Source: DSUN01 sp035527715 (lineage in GTDB: Bacteria > Planctomycetota > PUPC01 > DSUN01). Taken from it: a DNA stretch of 64,000 nucleotides. The notes beneath the pieces are model-generated. The model had not been told where the DNA came from, did not search any database, and saw only the letters and a list, made by a program, of their open reading frames with translations. This document shows positions 43,304 to 51,536 of the stretch, one piece after another (position 1 is the first letter of the stretch; each line of letters opens with the position of its first letter). The DNA lies in contig DATKZY010000108.1 in assembly GCA_035527715.1 (NCBI GenBank), positions 1 through 64,000 on the forward strand. The letters run 5' to 3'. The position numbers and the translations under genes were made by a program.

Positions 43304-43792
43304 TCAGCGCTCGCCGGCGAGTTCCTTGAGGTGGCGCACAAGCGCAGCAGAGAGCCGGTAATCTGCGTTGATGAGTTCGTCCAGTATCGGTGAGACCCGC
43401 GGAACGATGCCCCTGCTCTTGGCAAGGAGCAGGACAGTCCCAGTGCCAATCACTTCCACCCCCGCCGCCTTGGCCGCCCGCCGGCCCGGGCGCTCGTCAA
43501 TGAGCAGGAGCGCGCTCTCGCGTGTGGCCAGAGCGATTGCCTCCCATTCGCCTTGGCCCAACGCCGGTTCGGGGCAGGCGCCAGCACTGACTCTGGCAAC
43601 CTTAAGCCATCCGCGGGGTCCGATGGCCTCCTTGAGAGCCTTTGCACCAGGTCTATCCGAGCAGGTCTCCAGTTCATCCCGAACTGCCTCGGGGATCCAT
43701 ACGCGGTCGAACAGGTCGGGGAGAAGCGATAAGCGGCCCGTCCGTGCCAGGGCGATCAGCGGCCCGGCGTCCGCGATGACTACGTGACTCAC
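43304..43792 (-). CDS. DUF3368-type PIN toxin
   Basis: 162 residues with the PIN-like motifs: VVIADAGPLIALARTGRLSLL (first Asp), WIPEAVRDELE (conserved Glu), GEWEAIALATRESALLLIDERPGRRAA with the acidic pair. DUF3368 proteins are RNase toxins whose usual partner is a UPF0175 antitoxin, which is just what precedes it. The ATG at 43792 overlaps the antitoxin stop by four bases. Confidence 0.9.
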   Translation of the reverse strand: MSHVVIADAGPLIALARTGRLSLLPDLFDRVWIPEAVRDELETCSDRPGAKALKEAIGPRGWLKVARVSAGACPEPALGQGEWEAIALATRESALLLIDERPGRRAAKAAGVEVIGTGTVLLLAKSRGIVPRVSPILDELINADYRLSAALVRHLKELAGER

Positions 43793-44121
43793 ATGACCGC
43801 CTCCATCTCCGCGTCTAGCTCCTCGGGCGGGTAGTCAACGGCGGGCACACCAGCGGCGCTGAGCACCCCGAGGAAGTCCTCTATGCACAAACCGGCGAAC
43901 TTCGCCGCCTGTGAAAGACCGAGGACATCTTCCTCGAACAGCCGCACGGCCAGGGCACGCTGGACACCGAGTTCGAGCATCCGCTTGTCGAAGGGGACAG
44001 CGACGAAGGCCGGGCGCCCATGCTTGGTGACTACCGAGACCCTGCCCTGCTCGGCATCTCTTATGAGTTCGCCCGTTCGCTCCCGAAGGTCGCGTACCGT
44101 GAAAACGTCCAACTTTCCCAT
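43789..44121 (-). CDS. antitoxin: Phd-type head fused to UPF0175 helix-turn-helix
   Basis: 110 residues. The first 50 have the Phd/YefM layout (FTVRDLRERTGELIRDAEQG, VVTKHGRPAFVAVPFD). The rest is the UPF0175 helix-turn-helix (ALAVRLFEEDVLGLSQAAKFAGLCIEDFLGVLSAAGV). Common UPF0175 proteins lack the Phd head, so this is a fused antitoxin; its own operator is visible upstream. ATG at 44121 with AGGAG seven bases upstream. Confidence 0.88.
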   Translation of the reverse strand: MGKLDVFTVRDLRERTGELIRDAEQGRVSVVTKHGRPAFVAVPFDKRMLELGVQRALAVRLFEEDVLGLSQAAKFAGLCIEDFLGVLSAAGVPAVDYPPEELDAEMEAVM

Positions 44122-44140
44122 CGTCAGGCTCCTGACTTAT

Positions 44141-44162
44141 TGTGCCATCATATGATAGCACA
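44141..44162. promoter_or_regulatory. palindromic operator of the UPF0175/DUF3368 pair
   Basis: A 22-bp palindrome with arms TGTGC and GCACA around ATCATATGAT; 10 of 11 pairs match. It lies 20-41 bases upstream of the antitoxin ATG and covers the -10 box of the promoter, as expected for autorepression by the antitoxin. Confidence 0.7.
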
Positions 44163-44180
44163 CGTCGGAGCCGATAGCAA
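44152..44180 (-). promoter_or_regulatory. promoter of the UPF0175/DUF3368 pair
   Basis: On the minus strand: TTGCTA (44180-44175), 17-bp spacer, TATCAT (44157-44152). The -35 box starts four bases from the stop codon of the upstream UroD-like gene. Confidence 0.65.
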
Positions 44181-44183
44181 GCC

Positions 44184-45359
44184 TCAAGCGAACTTGCTCG
44201 GCCTGATGGGGTAGACGCCCCACTCGTCGCGGACGCGCTTCATTTCGAGGATGTTCTCGCGCTTGGCGTCCACGGCGAGGGAGTGGCTGGAGCCCATGAT
44301 GTAGCCGCCACCAGGGGCGGCGTGCTTGAAGGCGTAGGCGGCGTCGCGGCGAATGTCGTCGGGCGTGCCGAGGATGATGTGCTCGTGCCAGATGCCACTC
44401 CAGAGGGTCATCTTGCCGCCGACGCGCTTCTTGAGGTCGCGGAGGTCCATGCCCCCGCTGTGCTGGAGGGCCTCGTGGGCGTCGTAGCCGGCCGCGGCGA
44501 GGTCCTCCTCCACCGCGTTGGTGTTGCCGCAACAGTGCTTGAGGACCTTGAGGCCCATCGAATGGGCTTTGTCGCAGAATGCCTTGTGCCAGGGCCACAC
44601 GTGCTCGCGGTACCAGCGGGGGCTGGCGAGCATGCCCGTGGACGAGCCGAGGTCGCCGCAGGGCATGATGCCGTCAATGCCGAGGGCAACCTTCGTCAGC
44701 AGGTCAAGGCCGCGGACGAGCCGCCTGCCCGCGATCTTCGTGATGAGGGCGCACTCGTCGGGGTAGAGGGCGAGGTTCATGAGCTGCTCCTCGTCCGTGT
44801 GGCCGAACGAGGGGAACGAGATGTCGCCCCACATGAGCAGGATGAAGTGGGTCTTCCCCGCCTCCTTGACCATGTGGCGGACGGCTTCCCACACGGAGTC
44901 ATCGGGCAGCTCGACCTCCTCGCCGTCCACGCGGTCGAGGGCGGCTTCGAGGTCCGCCATCTTCGGCGGCTGGGCGGGGGGGTGGACGGTCTTGTAGCGC
45001 ATCAGGTCGTGGGTCGTGGCCGAGATGCGGTAGAGGTTGCCCGCCTTGTCGCGATACGTCTCGTCGTCGAGTTTCTCCAGCGGGTCGGGCTTGTAGCCCT
45101 TGGGCGCCACGCGGCCGATGAAGACGATGTCCATTTCGAGGGCGCGGATGAGGTCGAGGCGGTCGCGCTTGACGCAGTTCACGATCTCATCGCGGCGGCC
45201 GTCCCACCACGCGAGGGTCTCGCGGAACTTGGCCTGGACCAGGGTCTTGCGGCCAAGGATGTCCTCATAGACGTTGTAGTCAATCGAGTGTTCGCCCCAC
45301 GGGATGCGGTCGGGCTCCCGATGGGCAAGGGCGGCCAGGACGCGTTCTTTCGGGGTCAC
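44184..45359 (-). CDS. uroporphyrinogen decarboxylase-like protein (MtaA/HemE superfamily)
   Basis: 391 residues. It has the superfamily start (VTPKERVLAALAHREPDRIPWGEH) and the GLDLLTKVALGIDGIMPCGDLGSSTGMLASP loop, the SMGLKVLKHCCGN helix-strand unit, and GYDAHEALQHSGGMDLRDLKKRVGGKMTLWSGI with HEHI. In methyltransferases of this group the metal ligands are H and C residues near these positions (HCCGN is a candidate). Members move methyl groups to or from corrinoid or coenzyme M; no corrinoid protein is adjacent. GTG at 45359 has AGGAG eight bases upstream; an ATG at 45389 is possible. Confidence 0.85.
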   Translation of the reverse strand: MTPKERVLAALAHREPDRIPWGEHSIDYNVYEDILGRKTLVQAKFRETLAWWDGRRDEIVNCVKRDRLDLIRALEMDIVFIGRVAPKGYKPDPLEKLDDETYRDKAGNLYRISATTHDLMRYKTVHPPAQPPKMADLEAALDRVDGEEVELPDDSVWEAVRHMVKEAGKTHFILLMWGDISFPSFGHTDEEQLMNLALYPDECALITKIAGRRLVRGLDLLTKVALGIDGIMPCGDLGSSTGMLASPRWYREHVWPWHKAFCDKAHSMGLKVLKHCCGNTNAVEEDLAAAGYDAHEALQHSGGMDLRDLKKRVGGKMTLWSGIWHEHIILGTPDDIRRDAAYAFKHAAPGGGYIMGSSHSLAVDAKRENILEMKRVRDEWGVYPIRPSKFA

Positions 45360-45480
45360 AGCGGCAACTCCTGGTTCAGGTTGCGGCATGCAAGCATCGC
45401 ATACCTCCAACAGTGTAGGAATTGCCGCGAGCAATGCAACGCCGGGCGCCGCCCGCCGCCTTGGGGCGCGGAGCACCGTC

Positions 45481-45770
45481 CCGCGATATTCCAACATTCT
45501 AGTAACACTTCAGCCTTCTGAAGTTCCTGCCCCCACCGACCTCGCGTCGGTGGAGCAAGGGATTGGCAGCTAGAGAGAGCCGCACCCCACCCCCTCGCCC
45601 CCTCCCCGTCCGCCGTCGGGCGGACGGGGAGGGGGATGGGGGGAGGGGCATCGCGGTGTAGTGTCCAATCCCTCGCCCCACCGAGGCAAGCTCGGTGGGG
45701 GCGAAGACACTGCAAGCATCAGGTACTTCAGACGGCTGAAGTGTTGCGAATGTTAGAGTATCCCTGGCGG
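45481..45770. repeat. large palindromic element, copy B
   Basis: About 290 bp of imperfect inverted repeat, related to copy A at 27293-27496. Left-arm blocks (CCAACATTC, ACACTTCAGCC, CCCCCACCGACCTCGCG, GGGATTGGCA) recur as complements in the right arm (45650-45770). An inner C/G-rich hairpin lies around 45580-45650. A short palindrome CTTCAG/CTGAAG (45508-45523) lies in the left arm, with its counterpart near 45727. No gene is seen from 45360 to 46163. Confidence 0.75.
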
Positions 45771-45830
45771 CGCTCTGGTCACCCCTGCCCTCCTGGCGCG
45801 ATAGGTCTCGTGGCGGCCGGGCGCGCCGAC

Positions 45831-46060
45831 ATTCCATCATTCTGTAGAATGTTAGAATATCACATGGGTCGCTTCCCCTGCGCACAACCACGATCCCTCG
45901 GTTCGGCCCCCCCGCTCAAGCCGCGGGGCGATGGCGCTTCGATGCTCCAACATTCAGCAGAATGTTGGAATGTCCAGGCCAGCATCCCCCTCCGAGCAGC
46001 GGGCCCTGGCTGCTGGACAGCATTCCGCCGTTATTCCAACATTCTGTAGAATGTTAGAAT
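45831..46060. repeat. array of three ACATTC/GAATGT hairpins
   Basis: Near-identical palindromes at 45831-45858, 45946-45969 (perfect 10-bp stem, AGCA loop) and 46033-46060 (one mismatch, TGTA loop). The core is CCAACATTC-loop-GAATGTT. Related half-sites flank copy B of the large element (45488-45500 and near 45750). They lie in the 5' region of the phosphoesterase gene. Confidence 0.85.
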
Positions 46061-46163
46061 GTCGTAAGCCGCGATTCGGCCGCGCGCCAGGCCCGGGCGC
46101 CCGGGGCACTGTTGTGTGGGGCCGGCGCTCAAGTTACAATGAGAGGCGAGAGGAGCCCGTCCC

Positions 46164-46898
46164 TTGAAGGTGCTGCTGCTGGGCGACGTGCATGCGAATC
46201 TGCCGGCCCTGGAGGCCGTGCTGGCTCATGCCGCGCGGCGCAGGCCGGAGGCGATCTGGAACGTCGGCGATTTCGTGGGCTACGGGGCCTTCCCCGACGA
46301 GGTGGTCAAGCGGCTCCGCGACGCCGACGCCGTGAGCATCGTGGGCAACTACGACCTGAAGGTGCTGGAGCTGAGGAAACGGCAGAAGAAGCTGCGGAAG
46401 AAGCGCGCGGAGAAGTGGCTGGCCTTCAAGTGGGCCTACGAAAGCCTGTCGAAGAAGAGCCGCAAGTTCCTCCGCTCCCTGCCGCAAGAGGTTCGCCTGG
46501 AGGCCGAGGGCTGGCGAGTCCTCATCACCCACGCCAGTCCGGCCTCGAACGAGGAGCATCTGTGGCCCGACACGCCGGCCCGGCGCCTGCGCGAGCTGGC
46601 GGCAGTCGCGGACGCCGATGCCGTGCTCTGCGGCCACTCGCACCAGGCGTTCGCCCGCAAAGTGGCCGGCGTGTGGTTCATCAACGCCGGCAGCGTGGGG
46701 CGGCCGGACGACGGGGATCCGCGTGCCTCGTACGCCATGCTGAGCATCACCCGCCGCGGCATCCGCACGACGCACTACCGTGTGGCGTACGACGTGGCCC
46801 GTGCCGTGGCCGCGATTCGCGAGGCGGGCCTGCCCGAGGCGTTCGCCGAGATGCTGCTACAGGGGCGTGCGCTGGATGCTATCGAGGGAAGTGGATGA
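46164..46898 (+). CDS. metallophosphoesterase (YfcE/calcineurin-like)
   Basis: 244 residues with all metal-site motifs of the family: GDVHANLPALEAVL, NVGDFVGYG, IVGNYD, ITHAS and CGHSHQAF. The size and arrangement fit the small bacterial phosphodiesterases, with unknown substrate. Start is TTG at 46164, in front of which AGAGGAG is seen at about 46148-46154. The stop (TGA at 46896-46898) is formed within the GGATGA repeat that follows. Confidence 0.9.
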   Translation: MKVLLLGDVHANLPALEAVLAHAARRRPEAIWNVGDFVGYGAFPDEVVKRLRDADAVSIVGNYDLKVLELRKRQKKLRKKRAEKWLAFKWAYESLSKKSRKFLRSLPQEVRLEAEGWRVLITHASPASNEEHLWPDTPARRLRELAAVADADAVLCGHSHQAFARKVAGVWFINAGSVGRPDDGDPRASYAMLSITRRGIRTTHYRVAYDVARAVAAIREAGLPEAFAEMLLQGRALDAIEGSG

Positions 46899-46975
46899 AT
46901 GGATGAGTGGATGATTGGATGAATGCCTGAATCCTGTCGCTCACCGTCCATTCATCCAACCATCCATTCATCCAT
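46891..46975. repeat. GGATGA-type inverted repeat between convergent genes, second copy
   Basis: Left arm 46891-46923 (units of GGATGAATGGATGAGT), right arm about 46945-46975 (complement). The arms overlap the last codons and stop of the phosphoesterase and of the HD protein on the opposite strand (stop at 46968). Same design as 15905-16005. Likely bidirectional terminator. Confidence 0.75.
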
Positions 46976-47573
46976 CCTTCCCCTCCGTGCCCGGCTCGAT
47001 CCTCAGCTCTACCCCGTAGGCTTCCTCGAACAGCCCTGCTTTGCGTCTTGCACCCCAGCATGCGTACCTCAGGTCGCCGCCTCCGCCGATGCGCAACGTC
47101 CAGGCATGTTCGCCAGTGGACGTGACCTGGAGGTCGGTGACGGCGTCCTCGTGCAGGCGGTCGAGGCCGTCGGCGATACGGAGGATGGCGGCGAGGCGGG
47201 CCACCAACGCTTGCGCCGCGGGCGACAGAGCCGCGAGGTGCCCGTGCTTGGGCGATGGGTGGGCTTTCCTGTGGTAGCGGGCCACGTTGGCCACGACGAG
47301 GCGTTCGTCCGCATTCAGGGCAGGCAGGTCGGCCTGGAGGATGAGTTGGAGCGATGCCCTGTGGTGCCCCGACACGGCCACCGAAAGCCCGATGTCGTGC
47401 AGGAGCGCGGCGCACAGCAGCAGCTCGCGCTCGGGGCCGCCAAGCCCGTGGAGCGGCCGGAGCGCGTCGAAGAGCTGGCCGCAGAGGCGGCCGACCTGCT
47501 CGGCGTGCCGGAGCTCCTCCGGGTATCGCCCGGCAACCGCACGCGCACACCGGAGCTTCGGGGTGAGGTCCAT
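46968..47573 (-). CDS. HD-domain protein similar to the C-terminal domain of Ppx/GppA
   Basis: 201 residues. HD core: RHAEQVGRLCGQLFDALRPLHGLGGPERELLLCAALLHDIGLSVAVSGHHRASLQLIL, with H and HD residues and a typical loop, then LPALNADERLVVANVARYHRKAHPS and LAAILRIADGLDRLHEDAV. The layout is that of the helical C-terminal part of exopolyphosphatases. It lacks the ASKHA domain, so it does not degrade polyphosphate by that route. ATG at 47573. It follows the ROK and CHAD genes on the minus strand. Confidence 0.8.
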   Translation of the reverse strand: MDLTPKLRCARAVAGRYPEELRHAEQVGRLCGQLFDALRPLHGLGGPERELLLCAALLHDIGLSVAVSGHHRASLQLILQADLPALNADERLVVANVARYHRKAHPSPKHGHLAALSPAAQALVARLAAILRIADGLDRLHEDAVTDLQVTSTGEHAWTLRIGGGGDLRYACWGARRKAGLFEEAYGVELRIEPGTEGKDG

Positions 47574-47598
47574 CGAACCCTCGGGCGGGTGGGAGGGG

Positions 47599-48582
47599 CT
47601 ACTCGCTGATGAGTTCCTGGGCCATGGCCACGGCGCCGAGGGCGACGGCGTCGTCGCCAAGCGCGGACCGCACGATCTCGCCGCCGCGCCGCGCCCCGGG
47701 CAAGGCATCGGAGGCAACGATCTTCTGCACGATCGGCACGACGAAGTCGCCGCACGCCTCCACCACGCCGCCGCCAAGCACGATGATGTCGGGGTCCACC
47801 AGGTGCCGCACCGTCAGGCACGCGTAGCCGAGGAACTGGGACGCCCGGCGCATGACCTCGGTGACGACAGGGTCCTTGGCCTTGAGGGCGCGCTTGAGGA
47901 GCTTGCTCTTGATCGGCCCCTTGGCCCCGCCGACGAGCTTGCGAAGCACCGTCCTGCGCCCGGCGGCCATGGCCTTGCGCAGCTCGCGCTCGATGGCGGA
48001 ACGGCTGGCGACGGCCTCGAGGCAGCCGCGATTGCCGCAGCCGCACCGCGGGCCGCCCGGGAGCATGACGATGTGGCCGATCTCCCCAGCCGCCTCGCGG
48101 GCGCCGCGGACCAGTCGGTCCTCCACGATGACGCCACCGCCGATGCCGGTGCCGACGAAGATGCCCACCACGCTCGCCGCGCCCCGCGCCGCGCCGAGCC
48201 ACTTCTCGCCCAGCGTGCCCAGGTTCACATCGTTGCCCACCGCAACGGGCACGTCGAAGCTCTTGCGGACCGCCGCTCGCACCGCCACGCCGGTGAGATT
48301 CATGTTGGGGGTCACGACCACCCGCCCGCGGTCGGGATCAACGACGCCCGGGATGGCGAGGCCGATGGCTGCCAGGTCGTCGGACTCGGCGTCGCCTTCG
48401 GCCAAGGCGCCCTTCATGGCGGCCAGGATGGCCTTCAGCGTGTCGCGCGGCGAGGCGCCGCGCGGCGTGTCGCAGCGTTCGCGGGCCACGATCGTGCCGC
48501 ACGGGCGGACCAGTGCTGCCAGGATCTTCGTGCCGCCGACGTCCACGCCGAGGTACAGCTTCTCCTTGCTTCTCTTCGTCAA
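47599..48582 (-). CDS. ROK-family sugar kinase
   Basis: 327 residues. LYLGVDVGGTKILAALV (phosphate 1), GIFVGTGIGGGVIV (phosphate 2), and the zinc motif GHIVMLPGGPRCGCGNRGCLEAVASRSA are all present, as in glucokinases and N-acetylglucosamine/mannose kinases. The substrate cannot be told from sequence. TTG start at 48582 has AGGGGA six bases upstream. It shares the minus strand with CHAD and HD proteins, with gaps of 42 and 25 bases. Confidence 0.9.
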   Translation of the reverse strand: MTKRSKEKLYLGVDVGGTKILAALVRPCGTIVARERCDTPRGASPRDTLKAILAAMKGALAEGDAESDDLAAIGLAIPGVVDPDRGRVVVTPNMNLTGVAVRAAVRKSFDVPVAVGNDVNLGTLGEKWLGAARGAASVVGIFVGTGIGGGVIVEDRLVRGAREAAGEIGHIVMLPGGPRCGCGNRGCLEAVASRSAIERELRKAMAAGRRTVLRKLVGGAKGPIKSKLLKRALKAKDPVVTEVMRRASQFLGYACLTVRHLVDPDIIVLGGGVVEACGDFVVPIVQKIVASDALPGARRGGEIVRSALGDDAVALGAVAMAQELISE

Positions 48583-48624
48583 CGCGTTTCCCCTGTGTTG
48601 CGCGCCACCTTCCCGACGGCCCGG

Positions 48625-50136
48625 CTATCCGACGGCTTTCGCGGCCTTGCGGGGCGCCTTGTCCTTTGCGAACGCCTTCCAGGCGGCGGCCGCGTCGCCG
48701 AGGGCCTCTGCGCGCCAACGCTCCAGGAAGCCGATCAGCGAGCCGAGGGCCTGGGCAGCCAGCGGGTCGTCGGCCCGGGCGCGCCGCCTGGCAGCATACC
48801 GAATGATCCGCTCTCGGTATACGTCGGCGTCGTGGACCTCTCCCAGCGCATCCTGCATCGGGACCATCCGGCCGATGATCGCGTTCAGGCCATCGCGATA
48901 GAGGTCGGCGAAGAACTCCGCGGTGTAGCGAAGCCTCTTGCACTGGATGCGGAGGGCGTGTTGCTCCTCGGAGGAGGCTCTGGCGAGGTTGCGGCCGAGC
49001 TTCTTCGCCGCCTTCAGGCCCTTCAGGAGCACGCGGGGGGTATGGCGGGCCAGCGGCTCGTCGGCACCCCTGGGCACGGAGGCGAGGCCGCCCGGCACCA
49101 CGCGCCCCGCGAGGACGGGACCGTAGCGGGCGTTGAACGCTGCGAACTCCTGCGATGCGAAGAGGGCGAGCAGCGCGCGGAAGTGGCGGCGCCGCTTCTG
49201 CCGCTCGGCTCGCAGCAGCGCACGGAGATACGGCCAGTGCTCCTGCGGCGCCCGGCCCGCATACTCGCGCAGAAAGACCAGCAGGACGTCGGAGTCGCGC
49301 ACCTTGCCCAAGGCGTCGGCCAGCCGCTTCAGTTCCCCTCGCAGGGCCGGCACGAGGCCATCGAGCGCCTTGCGGAACACCTTGAGCGCGGCCCGCAGCC
49401 GCCGCAGCGCGACGCGAAGCTCGTGCACGTACTCGATGTCCTCGCCGTAGCTCAACCCGTAGACGCGCGAGCGGAAGGTCTGCCACTGGGTCTGGAGCAC
49501 GTGCCGCGCCACGTCGGCAGCGGTCGGCTCCGGCGGCAGGGAACTGGTCGGCGGCCCCGTGCCCTCGTAGACCACCACGGCGCGGATCGGGCGGAGCATG
49601 GTGCTGTTCCAGGCCGCGAGCTTGGCTCGCGCCGCAGCCACCGTCTCTCGCACCGAGCCATTGCCCGAGACGAGCAGCTCGATGGCCAGGCCGTCGTCGA
49701 GCGCTGCCGCCACCGTCGCATCCTGCCTTCCCGCGCACGTCACGCCCTCGGCCAACCCCACGAGGGCGGCGATTCGCCGCGCGATCTCGTGTGGCACGGT
49801 CGCCCCCCCCGACGCCTCCTGGCCCTCGCCTGCCTGGGGCGCCACGGCGCTTACCACGATGTCCCGTTCCGTCGGCGTCAGTGCAGGCATGCACTGGTGG
49901 AGAGCAGCGCCCAAGCTTTCCTTGAAACCCTCGCCGTCTGCCGCCGGCACGCCGACGCCACGAATGGCGGCGGCCAGCTCGACGAGCGGCCGAGCCGTCT
50001 TCGTCAGCCCATGCACGTGCTGGGTCTGCGCGAAGAGGCGCAGAGCGACAGTTGTCATGCGCAGGGCGGGAGCAGGCTCCGCGCCCAACGTCTCGCACAA
50101 GCGGCTGGTGATCTGGTGGCTCAGTGGATCCGCCAT
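48625..50136 (-). CDS. CHAD-domain protein with a degenerate Ppx/GppA-like N-terminal domain
   Basis: 503 residues. The N-terminal 140 (LRMTTVALRLFAQTQHVHGLTKTARPLVELAAAIRGV, TPTERDIVVSAVA) follows the Ppx/GppA C-terminal domain, but the HD pair is missing (AAIRGVG in place of LHDIG). From about residue 220 the CHAD domain is clear: YVHELRVALRRLRAALKVFRKAL, RDSDVLLVFL, HALRIQCKRLRYTAEFFADLY, RIIRYAARRRARADD. CHAD domains hold arginine/lysine-rich helices that bind polyphosphate. With the neighbouring HD protein this suggests a link to polyphosphate, which is inference. ATG at 50136. Confidence 0.88.
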   Translation of the reverse strand: MADPLSHQITSRLCETLGAEPAPALRMTTVALRLFAQTQHVHGLTKTARPLVELAAAIRGVGVPAADGEGFKESLGAALHQCMPALTPTERDIVVSAVAPQAGEGQEASGGATVPHEIARRIAALVGLAEGVTCAGRQDATVAAALDDGLAIELLVSGNGSVRETVAAARAKLAAWNSTMLRPIRAVVVYEGTGPPTSSLPPEPTAADVARHVLQTQWQTFRSRVYGLSYGEDIEYVHELRVALRRLRAALKVFRKALDGLVPALRGELKRLADALGKVRDSDVLLVFLREYAGRAPQEHWPYLRALLRAERQKRRRHFRALLALFASQEFAAFNARYGPVLAGRVVPGGLASVPRGADEPLARHTPRVLLKGLKAAKKLGRNLARASSEEQHALRIQCKRLRYTAEFFADLYRDGLNAIIGRMVPMQDALGEVHDADVYRERIIRYAARRRARADDPLAAQALGSLIGFLERWRAEALGDAAAAWKAFAKDKAPRKAAKAVG

Positions 50137-50234
50137 GGTCCGGGTCTCTTCCTCACTTGGGGAGACCTGTATGGTAGCTCGCCATCGCCAAGGTGTCAAC
50201 CCGCGTGTCACGATAATCTGCGCCCCGCTAGCCC

Positions 50235-50263
50235 TTGCGGTTCGCCTTCCGCCCGGCTACAAT
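50235..50263 (+). promoter_or_regulatory. promoter of the SMP-30/HicAB run
   Basis: TTGCGG (50235-50240), 17-bp spacer, TACAAT (50258-50263). Leader of about 130 nt to the ATG at 50398. Confidence 0.5.
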
Positions 50264-50397
50264 ACCCAGGGCGTCGGCCCTGAGGCCGCTCACGGAACCC
50301 TGAGCAACCCCGAGGGCCGTCGAGGCAACGGATTGTACGCCGGCCGCCGAACCGCACGAGGCGCGCCCCATTGAGGCAACAAACGAAAGGAGACGTC

Positions 50398-51255
50398 ATG
50401 GAGCCTGAGCTCATCGCAGACTACCAGTGCGACTGCGGCGAGAATCCCCTCTGGCACCCGCAGGAGAAGCGCCTCTACTGGGAAGACATCCCGAAGGGCC
50501 GCCTCTTCCGCTACGACCCCGCCACGGGCCACCACGAGATCTGCTACGAGGGCGACGTCGTCGGCGGCTTCACGTTCCAGGCCGACGGCGCGCTTCTGCT
50601 CTTCATGGCCAAGGGCGCTATCAAGTCGTGGCGCGACGGAAAGCTGGCCACGCTCTACGACTCGCTGCCCGACGAAGAGCGCAACCGTTTCAACGACGTG
50701 ACCGCCGACCCGCAGGGAAGAGTCTTCTGCGGCACGATGTCGCCCCCCCACCGCCTTGGCAGGCTCTACCGCCTCGACACCGACGGCTCGATCCACCTCG
50801 TCGAGGAAGGCATCGGGGTGTCGAATGGCATGGGCTTCACCCTCGACCGCAAGCGGATGTACCACACCGACACGCGCACCCGCTCCATCTACCTCTACGA
50901 CTACGATGAGGCCACGGGCGCGCTCGCCAACCGCCGCGTGTGGCTCAAGGTGCCCGAGGGCCAGGGCGGCCCCGACGGCATGACCGTGGACGCCGAGGGC
51001 CATGTGTGGGACGCGCGTTGGGACGGCGGCGTCCTCGTCCGCCTCGCCCCCGACGGCACCGAGGTGCTGCGCATCCCCTTCCCTGCCCGCAAGGTATCGA
51101 GCGTCGTTTTCGGCGGCGACGACTACAGCGACATCTACGTCACCACGGCGGGCGGCGGCAACAAGGCCACGGATGGCCAGGGCGCCGGCGCCCTCTTCCG
51201 CCTCCGCCTCGGCATCCGCGGCCTCCCCGAGTTCCCGTCCCGCATCCGCCTCTGA
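50398..51255 (+). CDS. SMP-30/gluconolactonase family protein
   Basis: 285 residues, six-bladed beta-propeller. Metal-site residues are recognisable in ENPLWHPQEKRLYWEDIPKG (Glu), NRFNDVTADPQGRVFCGTM (Asn), GVSNGMGFTLDRKRMYHTDT (Asn) and GGPDGMTVDAEGHVWDARW (Asp). Such proteins hydrolyse sugar lactones. ATG at 50398 with AAGGAG five to six bases upstream. It stands alone with a promoter, with the HicA gene 23 bases downstream. Confidence 0.9.
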   Translation: MEPELIADYQCDCGENPLWHPQEKRLYWEDIPKGRLFRYDPATGHHEICYEGDVVGGFTFQADGALLLFMAKGAIKSWRDGKLATLYDSLPDEERNRFNDVTADPQGRVFCGTMSPPHRLGRLYRLDTDGSIHLVEEGIGVSNGMGFTLDRKRMYHTDTRTRSIYLYDYDEATGALANRRVWLKVPEGQGGPDGMTVDAEGHVWDARWDGGVLVRLAPDGTEVLRIPFPARKVSSVVFGGDDYSDIYVTTAGGGNKATDGQGAGALFRLRLGIRGLPEFPSRIRL

Positions 51256-51278
51256 GGTTCCCAACAAGGACCCCCGCG

Positions 51279-51536
51279 ATGAACCGCAGGAGACTGCTCT
51301 TCAGATTGAGCCAGGGCCACTTGAAAAACGTGGCGTTCTCCGACATAATCAGCTTGGCGGAAGGCTTCGGCTTCCGCTTCTCGCGACGGGGCGGGAGCCA
51401 CCACATCTACGTTCACCCGGAGGTACCGGAGTTGGTGAACCTCCAAGATGTTCGCGGCGAGGCCAAGCCTTACCAGATTCGCCAGCTTCTCCGCCTCGTC
51501 GAACGCTACGACCTTCGCCTGGAGGACCAGCCGTGA
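51279..51536 (+). CDS. HicA-type toxin
   Basis: 85 residues with a dsRBD-like fold: LAEGFGFRFSRRGGSHHIYVHP with the catalytic His in the RRGGSHHIY strand, then LVNLQDVRGEAKPYQIRQLLRLV. HicA cuts mRNA; the N-terminal 25 residues are longer than in short HicA forms. ATG at 51279, overlap GTGA with HicB. Confidence 0.85.
   Translation: MNRRRLLFRLSQGHLKNVAFSDIISLAEGFGFRFSRRGGSHHIYVHPEVPELVNLQDVRGEAKPYQIRQLLRLVERYDLRLEDQP

Noticed and set aside
45356..46049. ORFs in the 45.4-46.1 kb gap
   Set aside because: Caused by the palindromic element and hairpins; no start signals.
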